Assembly: GCA_029891345.1 (NCBI GenBank)
Contig: CM057000.1
Location: 130,169,663 to 130,233,662 of the forward strand
DNA from: Dryococelus australis
Taxonomy: Eukaryota > Arthropoda > Insecta > Phasmatodea > Phasmatidae
Direction of reading: 5' to 3'
Length of the DNA: 64,000 nt
Part shown: positions 24,441-35,889 of the stretch, piece by piece
How the letters are laid out: every line of letters begins with the position of its first letter
Numbering within the stretch: the first letter of the stretch is position 1
The notes under the pieces: generated by a model
What the model was told of the DNA's origin: nothing
Databases searched by the model: none
The model's input: the letters and a program-made list of their open reading frames with translations, nothing else
Program-made: the position numbers and the translations under genes

Positions 24441-24960
24441 TACATGTTGGAATTCGCTGACTTTTCCCGGTTTTCTAGGCAGAATCTTGCCATTTTCCCA
24501 GACGAATTTTCAGGACCGAAACCTTCCAATGCAATATTTTTCCCACCGCCGACAGAAAAAAAAAAAAAAAAAGAAGCCATATGTGAAGTTGAATTAGAAT
24601 ATACTCAAACAGACCAAGCAATGAAGGTCAACATTTTATTCAGCACGTCGATACTTCTCGCGATACACGCTATCGACTGCCCATTACAAACACGCAAATA
24701 CTGTATTTTGTACGTATAGGCCCTAAGTCAGTTCGCAAAGATGTATTATTGCCAGTTCACAAACTTAAAAATAGAAATTTTAAAACGCATGTGCTAACAA
24801 TTACATTATCCTGTACGCAGAGTAGCAACTATTTACATTTTCCCTGACCCGGGTGAACATTCCCTAATATTTCCTTGTCTTTTGCCTGTCACATAAAATT
24901 GCCCGACTTTTCCCTGTTTTCCTTGTGGGTGGACAGCCTGTTGAAGTGAACTAGTTCTGT
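24441..24960 (-). repeat. Probable dispersed repeat with CCCTGA-type words
   Basis: Recurrent TTTTCCC(G/T)G-type words at both sides (GACTTTTCCCGGTTTTC near 24462; ATTTTCCCTGACCC near 24838; CCCGACTTTTCCCTG near 24903) and the end word GGGTGGACAGCCTG. From memory, similar word patterns are common in dispersed animal repeats, but I cannot name the family or fix the ends. Confidence 0.35.
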
Positions 24961-25302
24961 GTCCCGTGTGATCGCGGCCTAAGTGATGTTCGAATTAACA
25001 TTCTAAGGCTACCGCATACTTTTTTCTCTCTAAAAAACGACAGGTATAGATAATACTTATACCGCCCTACTCTAAGAAACCCTCGTTTATTAATTTGGCC
25101 TTCGGTACGCCATATAAATGACATTTCCTCTTTAATACTCCTACTACAGTACGGTTTATAGGGAAGATCCTAGTCTTTTCTTCTTAGAATCTTGCCTATC
25201 AGTATTTGATGATGTCTTTGCGAACCAGCCGAATGTTACATTTCGCCTCCAGAGTACCTCACAAGCTGGAACCTAATGTCCGCAGAAACAAAGGTTCGTT
25301 TG
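24961..25302. other. No gene recognised
   Basis: Short spacer before a SINE fragment. Nothing identifiable. Confidence 0.4.
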
Positions 25303-25448
25303 AGACCTGGTCGGCGGATTTTCTCGGAGATCTCCCGTTTGCCCCGCCCTTGCATTCCGACGCTGCTCAATTCTCACCTCGTTCCGTCCTCATCGGCTCT
25401 CAAGACCTCCTTGTTAAGAGTCGCCCAAATCTCTCAACTCAACTCAAA
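25303..25448 (+). mobile_element. SINE body and tail, head missing
   Basis: Carries GGTCGGCGGATTTTCTCGG, ATCTCCCGTTTGCCCCGCCC, the TTGCATTCCGACGCTGCTC block and GGCTCTCAAGACCTCC through CGCCCAAATCTCTCAACTCA. The tRNA-like head is absent, as in a 5'-truncated retroposed copy. Confidence 0.8.
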
Positions 25449-26117
25449 TTGTTTTGAGACATTGCACTCGTTTGTGCGTGAGTAGAGTGGTATGGCTAGT
25501 TCTGGGACAACGCAATTTAAATGAGGCATTGAAAGTTGCAGGGTCGCTTGCTTCGTGTCGGCTCGAGACTACCGGACGCTCCCGAAGTAACCGTCGTCAA
25601 ACTTGCAGGCGGTTTCCGCGAGGCTGTGTCCATACTACTTTTGTTTGTTGTAACCAAACTTAATATTCACTGCATTTTCTGTACATAGTATATTATATCT
25701 TCGATGACAAACTGTTATATTAATTAACTTTTACATCATATTGTGTATATTTGAGCTTTCTTTTTGGTTAAATGCTTATTAAATTATCTTAATATTACTA
25801 TGCATGCGATTAATATAATGTATATACGCTGACAAATCCCAATCTAAACTGACTTGGATGTATGACAAAGGCAAAATAAAAAAAATAAAATTTAAAAATC
25901 ATCCATGAGACATGCAAAATTAAATTTCTTTGTTTTTCATCCGATTTCGGAAGTATTTTAATTCACCGCTGTATTTGTGAAAAAAAAATTAGGCAAGCCT
26001 TATTTAACTATTTTTGTAAACTTCATTAAACCAATATTTTTATTACGATATTCTATGTCGCTCTATTAAAAGAAACATTATATATTTGCCAAGTGTTATA
26101 CAACGTACAGAGGAACT
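25449..26117. other. No gene recognised
   Basis: AT-rich after 25660. No coding or repeat signal identified. Confidence 0.4.
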
Positions 26118-26391
26118 GAGAGATTGTGGCCGGCACTAACGTCAAGATCTTGAGCGCCGGTGATGATGGAGGTCCTGGGGGGGGGGGGGAGGGATGAGGG
26201 TTAATATGGAACAGACGCGGAATGCAAGGGCGGGGGAAACTGGAGAACTCCGAGAAAACCGACCGGCCAACGGGAATGTCCGACACAGTTCCCACATTCG
26301 AGATTCCGGGTGACCCCGCCAGGATCCAAGTGCGGTTTGCCTCGGTGGGAGCTAAGAGGTTTGACCACTAGACCACCAAGATCCCTGGCGG
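26118..26391 (-). mobile_element. tRNA-derived SINE, near full length, minus strand
   Basis: The minus strand starts GGGATCTTGGTGGTCTAGTG (A-box-like TGGTCTAGTGG), continues to CGGGGTCACCCGGAATC, and then the body with GGTCGGTTTTCTCGG and CCCCGCCCTTGCATTCCGC. The tail carries an expanded C run (about 26176-26190) and ends with a GCGCTCAAGATC block. Divergence from the other copies suggests it is old. Confidence 0.75.
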
Positions 26392-26769
26392 ACGGCGGAA
26401 CTAGGTAAAACTCTCTGCTTATTAATGTTTACATAAAATCTTATCCTACATATTATTAGCAATGCAGAGTCTGGTAAAATCAGGTTTTTTTATTATGTAT
26501 AAAAGGTTATTTTATTTAAAAAATCCCCCACTAGTTCGCTTTTGAAATCTATGGCGAAATCGTATAAATTCTCTCATTTTTTTATTATGTCCATAAGAAT
26601 TGAATAAATCAATCGATAATATCAAATGCTTTATATATATATATTTTTTCAATTATTTTTTCAATGCACATGCTGAGACAGGACTTCCTGGATACACTGT
26701 CGCTACTTGTCTTGCAGCTTTCGAGCAACAACTTCCACTATATTTAACACCATCTCCAGACATATGTCT

Positions 26770-26836
26770 CTCAATCACCCTCATCGGCTCCCAAGACGTC
26801 GCTGTTAAGAGCTGTCCAAATCTCTTCACTCACTAA
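26770..26836 (+). mobile_element. SINE tail fragment
   Basis: TCAATCACCCTCATCGGCTC followed by CCAAGACGTCGCTGTTAAGA and ending CTCTTCACTCACTAA matches only the SINE 3' part. The 5' part is not visible. Confidence 0.65.
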
Positions 26837-28000
26837 CTCGTTCCAGTTTGGCATGCTCCTCAATCCCATCAGTTCCCATCGCCTCATGATGTACCGCTGT
26901 TACGCCTTAACTTTGCGATTTTAAGGCTGAATGGAATTTCACACTGCTGTGCAGACCACACGCCACTAGGATGGATTCTCCAGTAGGGGGTCACAGGGGG
27001 CTCCGAGGATACAAAAGTGCAAAAGTCGCCTAAGTGCCATTTTATTAATCTCGTGAGGGGGTGTCTCACCCACCCCGTCTCCCCTCACAGGTGTGTTGTG
27101 ATTGGCTGATAGGTTTTCCTCCTCTCCCTCCTCCCCTACCCTCCCGTCCTCTCCCTGTGAGGTGTGCTGTGATTGTCTGATGGGTTACGCCCCCTCCCCC
27201 TCCTCCTGGGCGGTGTACTGTAACTGGCTGTTGGCTGTGGGGGTACCCTAGTAGCGGACAAACCGCACAAGCGAAATTTGTTGGACTTTGTGTCACCGGT
27301 GATCTAAGGACCCCATTTGCCAGTGTTTTGTGGCATGAACTGCAGCCAAATTGGAAGTGTAGCGACCGGTGCTTGGAGCCATCGGGGGTGTTGGGGGGGG
27401 GGGGAATCCTTGGTTCGAGACCCAGCGAGGGTAATTAGGCATAAATGTGTAATGAGTAATTGCACAATTAGACGTAACTACTAATTAATAAATATGATAT
27501 GTGAGTAGGTACACATGTTCACCCTTCGGCTTTCGAACCACAAGTGAGGAGGTTGTAAGGTTAGGGTGTGGTGTTAGGGTGGGGTGAGGGGTTAGGTGGA
27601 GGAGGTAGTCCCTGGTTCGACATCCGATGAGGGTGAATTCTTGTAATGAGTAAGTGGACATAATAAGTAATTATGTAATTACTAAGTATGCACAAATAAT
27701 GAGCAATTGTGCAATGACTAAATATGCATAATGTATAAGTACCGAGAATGATAAATTATACACACCAAGTACATGTACCGAAACTAAGTACATGTAATTA
27801 GACACTAAGTACACATACCTACAATAATTACACGTCTTCTCCTTAAGCACTGCCCACTTCCGACTGAGCTGAGATTCATTAATATCAATGTTGGAATGCG
27901 GCCAAGAACGCCACTGGCCCACATACGGCTCTGAGAGCGCGCGACACAGGTCACTCCTGGAGGTGGACTTACTGTATTTCTTCATGCCGCTGTATAGGGT
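26837..28000. repeat. Low-complexity stretch with short degenerate repeats
   Basis: No gene seen. 27060-27240 is rich in CCTCCC-type words. Two B-box-like sites (GGTTCGAGACCC near 27412; GGTTCGACATCC near 27616) each follow a G-rich run and precede GAGGGT, so a unit of about 200 bp may be duplicated. 27650-27835 repeats AAGTACATGTA- and AATGA-type words. The minus-strand frame at 27671-27985 is partly this repetition. Confidence 0.4.
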
Positions 28001-29264
28001 GCTAGGGGTTGCGAACAGGTAATGGAGGGAAAATCCGAGGGGGTAACTGCCATTTTGGATCGTGTTAATATATAAGGTGGAAATTCATTAAAAAAATTCT
28101 TAGTATAATTTTGCAACCAGCCAGCTACGGTTCATGGGACCTGCATTAGTCAGTTAATATCATTTTGATGCAAACTACGATATCCAGTGATAATAGTACA
28201 CCACGATCATTAACGAGTTTCAAAGTTTTACAGCGAGGGGCGAGCCTGCTTGCAGCAATACTGAACAAGTAACCGGAAGAGACTTTTCAACTTCATGCTA
28301 CACTGCAGGTCAAGGGACCGAGGATTGGGATTCTTTCAAGTTAACGGCTCTACCCTTCACGACTCAGGGCGAGGGAGTGCGTTAGCTGGGGCGACTTCCC
28401 CCTGTCGCCAAGAGCTGGGGCAGAGAGGTCCATTCAAGGAAGACATTCCTTTTTCAAGGTAAACATGAACCAATGCTGTCAAAACTGTGATTTGAACTGG
28501 AGCCAAACGTATTATGCGATACTGGCTTAAAGAAAAAACAAAACTCTACTGACATTAGACATTGCGTATGAACTGTTGTTCCTTCCCATAGATTTTATAA
28601 TATATTTGCCTCACACGAAATTAAATACGTTTATAATTTTCTACCTCAAAACCTGTGTGAAGGCCAGGACACTATATGATATTTGTGGCGTGAGAGCTGT
28701 CCACTAGGAACACCGGCATTAACCAATGATATTTTCGTGAACCAACCGCACATAAGAAGAGATTGCATTTTTCATAAAATGCAAGAGATAATTAATCTCA
28801 CGCAAGATTATGATGAACCAGACAATGTTTCTGTGAACTCAGCAACGATACTGTAAGTAACTTTTGCACGTGCATTCACTATAAGTGAAGGGACTATAAT
28901 TATTTTTTAAGAAATATACGTGAAAAGTATTTGTGTAAAGACTGTAAGTGGTATTGCCGCGTGGGAAAATATATAAGTGAAAAATAATTATGCAAACATT
29001 GTAAGTATTATTTAAATAAATTTTTTATATAAACACTGTAAATAGTAGTAATATTTTTTTGTGTAAACACTCAATGTATTGGTAATGGTTTGTTGTCTGC
29101 AAGGCTTTGAAAACCATTACGATTCATAATGTATGTATGTGTTCTTCTGGGCGAACGAGTATTTGGGTTTTCTCAGAATACTCCCATACCACATAGGTGA
29201 ATTGCGAATACGAAGGTCTGCCTTTTGACCTCGACGACAATGGAGCCGCGATCTGTATCATCTA
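28001..29264. other. No gene recognised
   Basis: A short hairpin (TTGCATTTT, 4-base loop, AAAATGCAA) lies near 28765-28786. Repeated TGTAAGTA- and TGTAAAC-type words occur at 28850-29080. No coding region. Confidence 0.4.
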
Positions 29265-29576
29265 TAACGAAAGTCCTACATGAATGGTCGAGTCCTACAC
29301 CAGAAGTATCATTTACAAGTCCTGACATAGGGTAGAATAGATGTGACTAAGTTAAAAAAAATATTCAGAGTCCTACACAATATGAAAATATATTCTAAAC
29401 CCTACACAAGGTGGAACGAAGGTGACTATATGAGAAAATTTCTCAAAGTCTTACACGAGGGTTTAACTAAGGTGACTAAATGCATTTGTCCATGTCCTAC
29501 ACACGGTGTCCTACACACGGTGTCTTACATGATGGTTAGATTATATCAGGTTAGATAATGTTAGGTTAGGTGAATA
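29265..29576 (+). repeat. Degenerate tandem repeat, left flank of the long-TIR element
   Basis: Recurring AGTCCTACAC, GGTGGAAC and AGGTGACTAA words at about 50-60 bp spacing, ending with TTAGGTTAGGTGAATA against the element. The same words continue beyond the element's right end, so one array appears split in two. Confidence 0.6.
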
Positions 29577-30081
29577 GCCCAGACAATGAAGATTTTCTGT
29601 CGGAAGAAATTAGAGGCAAGCTGAATTTTTTCCAGTTGTTAGAACCTAATTAGAGGAGTATTTTCTCAAAATTCTCCGCCCCTCCCCCTTGTGCTTCAAC
29701 TCCACACCCCCTTAAACATCGATTTTGCAAGCCTTTTAGTTATGGCTCATATCTCCATCATTATTTATTCTGAATTCATAAATTTTATACCGTTTTATTC
29801 CTTAACACATAGTCTTTAAAAAAACTCTTACAACCTTTTTCTGTAAACATAATACTTTCACGAGAATTCGCTAAAATAGGCAAGATTTTCACTTGGTATT
29901 AGAATTTTTTTTTGTGGTTTTTAGATCACAGCACTTTTATTTTGGATAATATCACAAAATAGTTTAAATAAAAGTTGTAGCGCAGTTTTAACCCTTTCAA
30001 ACAATATACATACTTATATTGTAGGGGTGTCGGGAACACGTACAGACTGCAAGAGATTAGTGCACGTCCGTCACGGCTATA
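29577..30081 (+). repeat. Left TIR of the long-TIR element
   Basis: About 505 bp matching the reverse complement of 33587-34107 along its length: ATTAGAGGCAAGCTGAATTT, a G/C-rich block CCCCTCCCCCTTGTGCTTC, AAAACGGTAT-equivalent words, TTTCACTTGGTATT, AAGTTGTAG, and TCGGGAACACGTACAGACTG at the inner end. By eye the arms are clearly homologous but diverged. Confidence 0.85.
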
Positions 30082-30088
30082 TTATGTA

Positions 30089-30335
30089 GCCCAGGCAACG
30101 AAGGACAGCAATGAGCATATGTCGGAAGAAATTAGAGGCAAGCTGAATTTTTGTCAGTTGTTAGAACTCACTTAGAGGTACATTTTCATAAAAATCCCCA
30201 CCCCTCCCCCTTTGTACTTCCCCCCTCCCCACCCCTTAAACATTAAATTGCGTGCTTTTGAGTTATCGCTCATATCTTTGTTACCCTTTATTCAAATCTC
30301 ATTAACGAGGTATAGTTTTATTCGTTATAATATCA
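30089..30335 (+). repeat. Second, internal copy of the left TIR's outer half
   Basis: Starts GCCCAGGCAACGAAGG just 7 bp after the first TIR ends. It repeats TGTCGGAAGAAATTAGAGGC, CAGTTGTTAGAAC and the CCCCTCCCCCTTTGTACTTC block in the same direction. Homology fades at about 30335. The right side has no such duplication. Confidence 0.85.
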
Positions 30336-31046
30336 GTCAATTAAGACTAGATCGATATATTTTATATATTTAATACTCTATTCGTAATTATATGACTTAT
30401 GTAATTATCTTCATTTTTAAGTTTATAAAAACGTAATCATTACTATTTATCACATTTGTTATACATTATTCCAAAAAAATTTAAATGAGACTTGTTGAGT
30501 AATTCTTAAGATTTCCAGCAGTAGGCCTGTTCATAAATCTAGAGTTGTAGGGTCGTAATGAAGTGTAGACCACATGAACAAAGGGCGCAGTCAACGACTC
30601 CTACCCCTACCCTGCTACCTTGCTACCCTGCTCCGCCGGAGTCCGCCTTCAGTTATTCGCGCGATGCTGTAGTGTCAACATATGAAAGTTGTTTGTACAC
30701 GTGGTTAATACTGTTTAGTGCCAGTGCAGTGCCACTTTAGGAGCAATTGGTTTTTAAAAGGCTTCCTTTTGTTTTGGATCTCTCAAGGCACCTAACTGAA
30801 TAGTTTATGTAACTAAATTTTGCTCGACATATTATTATTATTTCTATTATTTATTATGTTCCTCATATTTTATTCTAATGTACAAACAAGATAGGTATTT
30901 GTTGTCCTATCTTTTTCTGATCTTGAATGTGCTGAATACCTTATTTATGATTTGTAGATAGAAATAATTTTTTTTTATTGTAATAACTTTAAAATTTTAC
31001 AAACTTTTATACCGTAACACCGTGGTGGGGTAACTTACTACGTTGC

Positions 31047-33560
31047 ATGCTGCAGAATGAGAAACAAATAATTAAAACGGCAGATTCTGATTTGGTATGT
31101 ATAATATGCCACAAAAATCTAGAAGGAAATACAGTGCTGGTTACGAAAGGTTTGAAAACAATGACTGAGGCTAGCCTGATACGAAGAGATGAGTTGCACA
31201 AGAAATATATACAAGACCGACAGGTATTACAGCTGCGACTACATCGTCCCCTGATGAGTCCAGTCCATCTACATCAACATCATCTCTGCGGAATGTAGGC
31301 GAGAAGTGTGATTTTAAAACCAGCTGCTTTATTTGTGGCAAAATTGCGGTAATTGATTTAAAGTCTGCTTTACATCGTAGTAAGGAAATTCACCTTATAG
31401 CAACATTAGAAATCAAAGAAAATCTACTTTAAAAATGTGATAAGCGAAATGATGAATGGGGAGAAAGAGTTAGAGCTCTTTCTGTTAAGTGTAAGAGACC
31501 TCGTAGTACCTGAGGCACAATACCATAAACGATGCCACGACTCTTTTTCTAAGACAACTTTATGTGAACGAACTGCGGGTAGACCGAGGATGGATCAAGA
31601 TTTCGAAGAAGGTGATGAATGCCAATATACTGTTAAAGAATTGCAATATAACACGACAGACTTTTCGGGGAAACAATACACGTATTCTGATAGACATCTG
31701 AAAGATCGACTTAGGGACACTTTAAAGGCCGTATTATAGTGTCTAACCTTTCTGGTAGAAAGAATTTTTTTTTTTGTGTTTTGCAGATACGGCCCATCAA
31801 ATAATGGAGAATTGGTACAAAAACAGAGAGAACGACCCAAAAACAGAGAAGGTTCCAAAAACAGAAAAGTTCAGAATTGTTTTAGCTACGGCTGACATTA
31901 TTAAGAAAGATATTCAAAAGATGGCTTACAATTATCATACTTATCCAGATAATAACAACATTAAGTTCGGAGGTGAAAATTTAATTCCAAATACATTAGA
32001 TGCCTTTACCCGGAGAATCATTGAAAAGAAAAATGTATCACAGATTGAAAACGTAAACAGAAAATGTATAGTTATAAATCACAATAAACTATCAACTGTA
32101 AGACCTAGATCCTTTTTGTCTCCCCTACACACTGGATTAACACTTACCCTTCATCGTTTGTATGGGTCCAGACATTTAATCAACACGCTTTCTTCAATGG
32201 GTGTTTGTGCGTCCTGTTACGAAGCATCAACATGTAATAATGCATTGATAAGTGCAGGATTGTTAAAAATAAATGAAGGTGCCTTTGGCAACATGTTAGC
32301 ACTGATGTCAACATTCGAAAATTGGGTGGCCTGAACACTTTTCATGCTATGGGTGGAATGCAATGTATCACACCAGCTACAAACGAAAAAACTGAAGTAA
32401 AGGTTAAAATACTGTATTCTGGGGCTTTTAATCCCCCTGAGAGTGTAAGGATACGAGAATACTCAAAGAAAAATGGACGTAGGGATTGAATTAATGTTAA
32501 ATATTACAATGACATGAAAGCTGACATGAATATTTCTGATTCTACAATAACTACTTTATTGCCTTTAAAATACATTTGGCTTTCTGGGACCAATGTTCAA
32601 CCAGGGTGGAATGGTTTTATGAACATAATTTATAGCAATGAATAGAAGTGTAATGCGACATATGTCATCGCCATTCCGTTTATAAATTTGGATGCTTCTA
32701 ACAACTCAACAATTTTCACTGCCGTATGTTTTGCTGCAGCTGAGAGCAGGAAACAAAATCAGTGGCGCATTGTCACTTTTGACCAACCCTTGTTTTTGAA
32801 GGCGTCCGAGATTGCAGCTTCTGCAGGAAGTTATAGCGAAATAGCTAAGATAATTGTAATGCGGGGGGGGGGGGTTCACCTCCTTATGTCATTTATGAGC
32901 TCCGTGGGACACGTCATAGAAGAAAGTGGACTTGAAAATTTGTGGGGTACAGTTTATGGCCAGAATACACTGCGAAACATGCTCAAAGATCATTCTTACC
33001 CAAGGTGTATTCGAGGATATATGCTAAGCGCTTCTGTATTAGTAGGCCTCTAAACGTCTTAAAAGAACACGACAAAGAGTTGAAAGACAGTATTGCTTTC
33101 TTGGAGAAGTACCACACACAGCTTACCAAACAAGAGATAAACCCAGAAGTAATAACAGAATCAAGAGTAATTGATGCTTGTAGTAAAATGGATGATTCCA
33201 TGAGAAACAGAGAATCATCAAACAGTACGTCCAACCTATGTATTAATTTACTGAAATCCATTGACCTCATTTTTCAATTTATTTATGAAGAACGAACGGG
33301 AAATTGGGATATGCACTTAACAACAATCAAAATGCTTACCTCCTTTCACTCTGCTGGCCACTTATCTTATGCAAAATCTGCCCATTTATATGCACATGAC
33401 AGAGAAAGAGAGAGAGAGAGAGAAACAGAGAGAGAGAGAGAAACAGAGAAGAGAGAGAGAGAGAGAGAGAGCTAGAGCTTTTACAAAAAAATGGATTATT
33501 TACAGCGAGATGTAGTGGCAAATTTGGAATAATTACTTGTTTCAAACAAGTAAGAGGCAT
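31047..33560 (+). pseudogene. Broken gene of an uncharacterised multi-copy family inside the long-TIR element
   Basis: Conserved-looking blocks fall in different frames. 31047-31230: N-terminal block with CIICH and LVTKGLKTM. 31302-31490: a CFICGK motif, a stop after IKENLL, then KCDKRNDEW. 31497-31735: DLVVPEAQYHKRCHDSF, a Cys/His block. A T-run shift lies at 31765-31775. 31774-32334: CFADTAHQIM to HRLYGSRHLINTL. 32335-32690: NTFHAMGGMQCITP with two stops. 32688-33053: TFDQPLFLKASEI, GGVHLLMSFMSSVGHV and SGLENLW. 33056-33396: FQFIYEERTGNWDMHL and SAGHLSYAKSAHLY. The coding then runs into a GA microsatellite; a trace GLFTARCSGKFG follows near 33493. The expected C terminus is absent. From memory the motif order matches uncharacterised repeated proteins in invertebrate genomes. 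Function unknown. Confidence 0.78.
33397..33473 (+). repeat. (GA)n microsatellite interrupting the element's gene
   Basis: GA dinucleotides with AAAC interruptions directly after the codons for HLYAHD. The coding similarity resumes weakly beyond it, so the repeat lies within former coding sequence. Confidence 0.93.
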
Positions 33561-33586
33561 CGAGCACCCCCGCGTTAAGGCCAGGC

Positions 33587-34107
33587 TATAGCCATGGCAG
33601 ACGTGCACTACTCTCTTGCAGTCTGTACGTGTTCCCGACACTCCAACAGTATAAGTGTGTATATTGTTTTAAAGGTTGAAAAACTGCACTACAACTTTTA
33701 TTTGAACTGTTTTGTGACATTATCATAAATAAAAGTGTTGTGCCCTAAGAACCACAAAAATAAAAAAAATTCAAATACCAAGTGAAAATTTTGCATATTT
33801 TAGCGAATTATCGTGAAAGTATTATGTCTACAGAAAAAATATGAAATATCCTTTTTAAAGAATAGATGTTAAGGAATAAAACGGTATAAAATTTATGAAT
33901 TTAGAATACATAATGACAGATATATGAGCGATAACTAAAAGGTTTGCAAAATGGATGTTTAAGGGGGTGTGGGGGTGGAAGTACAAGGGGGAGAGGCGGG
34001 AAATTTTGAAGAAATACTCCTCTAATTAATTTCTAATAACTGGCAAAAATTCAGCTTGTCTCTAATTTGTTCCGACATATACTCATTTTGGCCTTCATTG
34101 CCTGGGC
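33587..34107 (-). repeat. Right TIR of the long-TIR element
   Basis: About 521 bp, inverted relative to 29577-30081. The inner end has GCAGTCTGTACGTGTTCCCG; the outer end has CTTCATTGCCTGGGC followed by TATAAGTTAGG. No second inner copy is present on this side. Confidence 0.85.
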
Positions 34108-34420
34108 TATAAGTTAGGTTAAGTTGATACTGAAGTGGAGTTAGGTTAAGTGAAGTTTATGTCTAGTAAAGATGAGAAATGAGTGACTAAATGGGAAGTA
34201 TTCAGAGTCTTATATGAGGTGGGGAAATAATATTCAAATTCCTAGACTATGTCAAAAAATTTTTAAGACCTACACAACATAGATTTTCTAAGTCGTATAT
34301 ACAGTGGAAATTTTTTTCTAAGTATTTTCACATGGTGCAAGATAATGTAGGTCTTACACCTGCGGTAAAATATACAAGTCCTACACGAGTGGAGAAAAAT
34401 ATTCAGAATCCCGATCAGAT
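34108..34420 (+). repeat. Degenerate tandem repeat, right flank of the long-TIR element
   Basis: Continues the words of the left flank: AGTTAGGTTAAGTTGA twice in similar form, GAGTGACTAAATGGGAA, AGTCCTACACGAGTGGAGAA and ATATTCAGA. Supports the idea that the element inserted into this array. Confidence 0.55.
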
Positions 34421-35889
34421 GGTGCTACATTGACTATCATAGGAATGCTCGCGAGTGAGCAGTATGAATGGTGAGTTATCCAGCATCTCTTCGTTTTAGC
34501 TCGAGAATTAGTCGGTCAATAGCTTGTCAACCAGTATCGGTAATGTGCCATACGACAAATGGCTGATACTCAACACTGCATGCAATGAACGTGATGAATT
34601 ATCTGCATATATGAACTAATATATTCATGCCTCATTCAGTTGGTGAACGAATGTAATTTCTATACATATGGACTGGGGCACAAACCGAAAGATTGTGAAA
34701 GATTGATGGAAATATTGTGAAAAGAATAATGGATCGATGGATCGATGGATTGATGGATCGTGGGTAATGGGTCAAAGGGTCAGTCTTGTGAGTGGCCGGT
34801 CTACAGGAGTTAGTTGTGTGCTTTAAGTGTAACCAATGAGTTCAAGCTGATCGAAGATAACACGAGAACGAAATATATTTTCACATTTAAAAAATGTATT
34901 TACTGGTAGTGCAGCAATTATAAGTTAGCGGTTAGCAAGTCGGTCACAAGTTCTCTCATCTCGTCTGGTAGGGTCCTTCCCAGACCAACAAAAAAAAAAA
35001 AATTATTTGCGAATTAAAGTTAATTTGATCCCGACTCCAGAATAATTCTTCTGAGCCTTAAATTTCGCCTTTATTATAACACATTCCTCCTATCATAGAG
35101 TAATAACAGCAAATATTTTTCTTGAGAGATTTGGTGATGCTTCGGCTTTTATATATCCTAACCGAATGGTGGGGAGGAGCGGAGCGATACAAGGGAAATA
35201 GTACCTGCAGAGTACAGCCCACCATGGGAGATTTCACTGACTTAGGCTATCGGACACCATGTAGATTGCGAAAACGATTTGAAAGCAGGTACACGTGCAG
35301 TTACCTAATACCATGCAGGTGTGAACCTGCTAACGCTGTTCTTGCCATGCAACCACAGATATTTTTTTTTAAATTTTGACAAGGTCAGCTTCCCTACCTG
35401 TCCATGCACGTGATGTCTCAATGCTTGTATGTGATAGAATGAGTAGTATTGGTGAGGGGGTTGAACGAATGTGAGTAGCTGGTGAAGGACTGCCGACTAA
35501 TTAACCAATGTGAAACATTGGCGGTGGAGGAGGGGACCACCGAAAATTTAAGTTTTTAAAAATCAAGTTCTTATATATTTTTTGCGTTTTTTTTTAGAAT
35601 TTTAAAAAATGTTTAAAAATTATTTTTTTATTATAATTTTTTGAATTCTGTTGGAAAGTTATAGAAATATACTGAAATTTTTTTATTATTTATTTTTTAT
35701 AATTTTCCTTGATTGGCCAATGGGAAGGGGGTGGTCGACACTTTTCGTGATGGTTAAGAACCTGAAATAGTTAGCGAAAATAGTTGCTGGGGACTGGAAT
35801 TTGAAACTAATATTTAAAATTCTGTATAATTTCCAATAATCCGTTGTTTGGGATTTTTCCAGAATTTTATAGGTTTTTTTTTTTTTTTT
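34421..35889. other. No gene recognised
   Basis: A short GATCGATG repeat lies at about 34729-34765. An 85-codon frame at 35122-35379 shows no motif. AT-rich towards the right. Confidence 0.4.

Larger units (their letters stand above)
29577..34107 (+). mobile_element. 4.5 kb element with long TIRs, non-functional
   Basis: The ends are long inverted repeats (29577-30081 and 33587-34107) opening GCCCAG(A/G)CAATGAAG and flanked by TA on both sides, a possible TA target duplication. Inside lies a second copy of the outer TIR end (30089-30335) and one plus-strand coding region (31047-33560) broken by stops and shifts. The layout is that of a DNA transposon or a gene mobilised with one. The protein has no transposase motif I can name. 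The superfamily is undetermined, and the copy is certainly inactive as sequenced. Confidence 0.72.

Noticed and set aside
29553-29576. Telomere or interstitial telomeric array (TTAGG)n
   Set aside because: Only two or three TTAGG-like units within a different degenerate repeat; not an array.
31730-31786. A 56 bp intron ending in a pyrimidine tract and TTGCAG
   Set aside because: It looks like a splice acceptor, but the coding similarity continues through the T run if a frameshift is allowed, so length change in a T run is the simpler reading.
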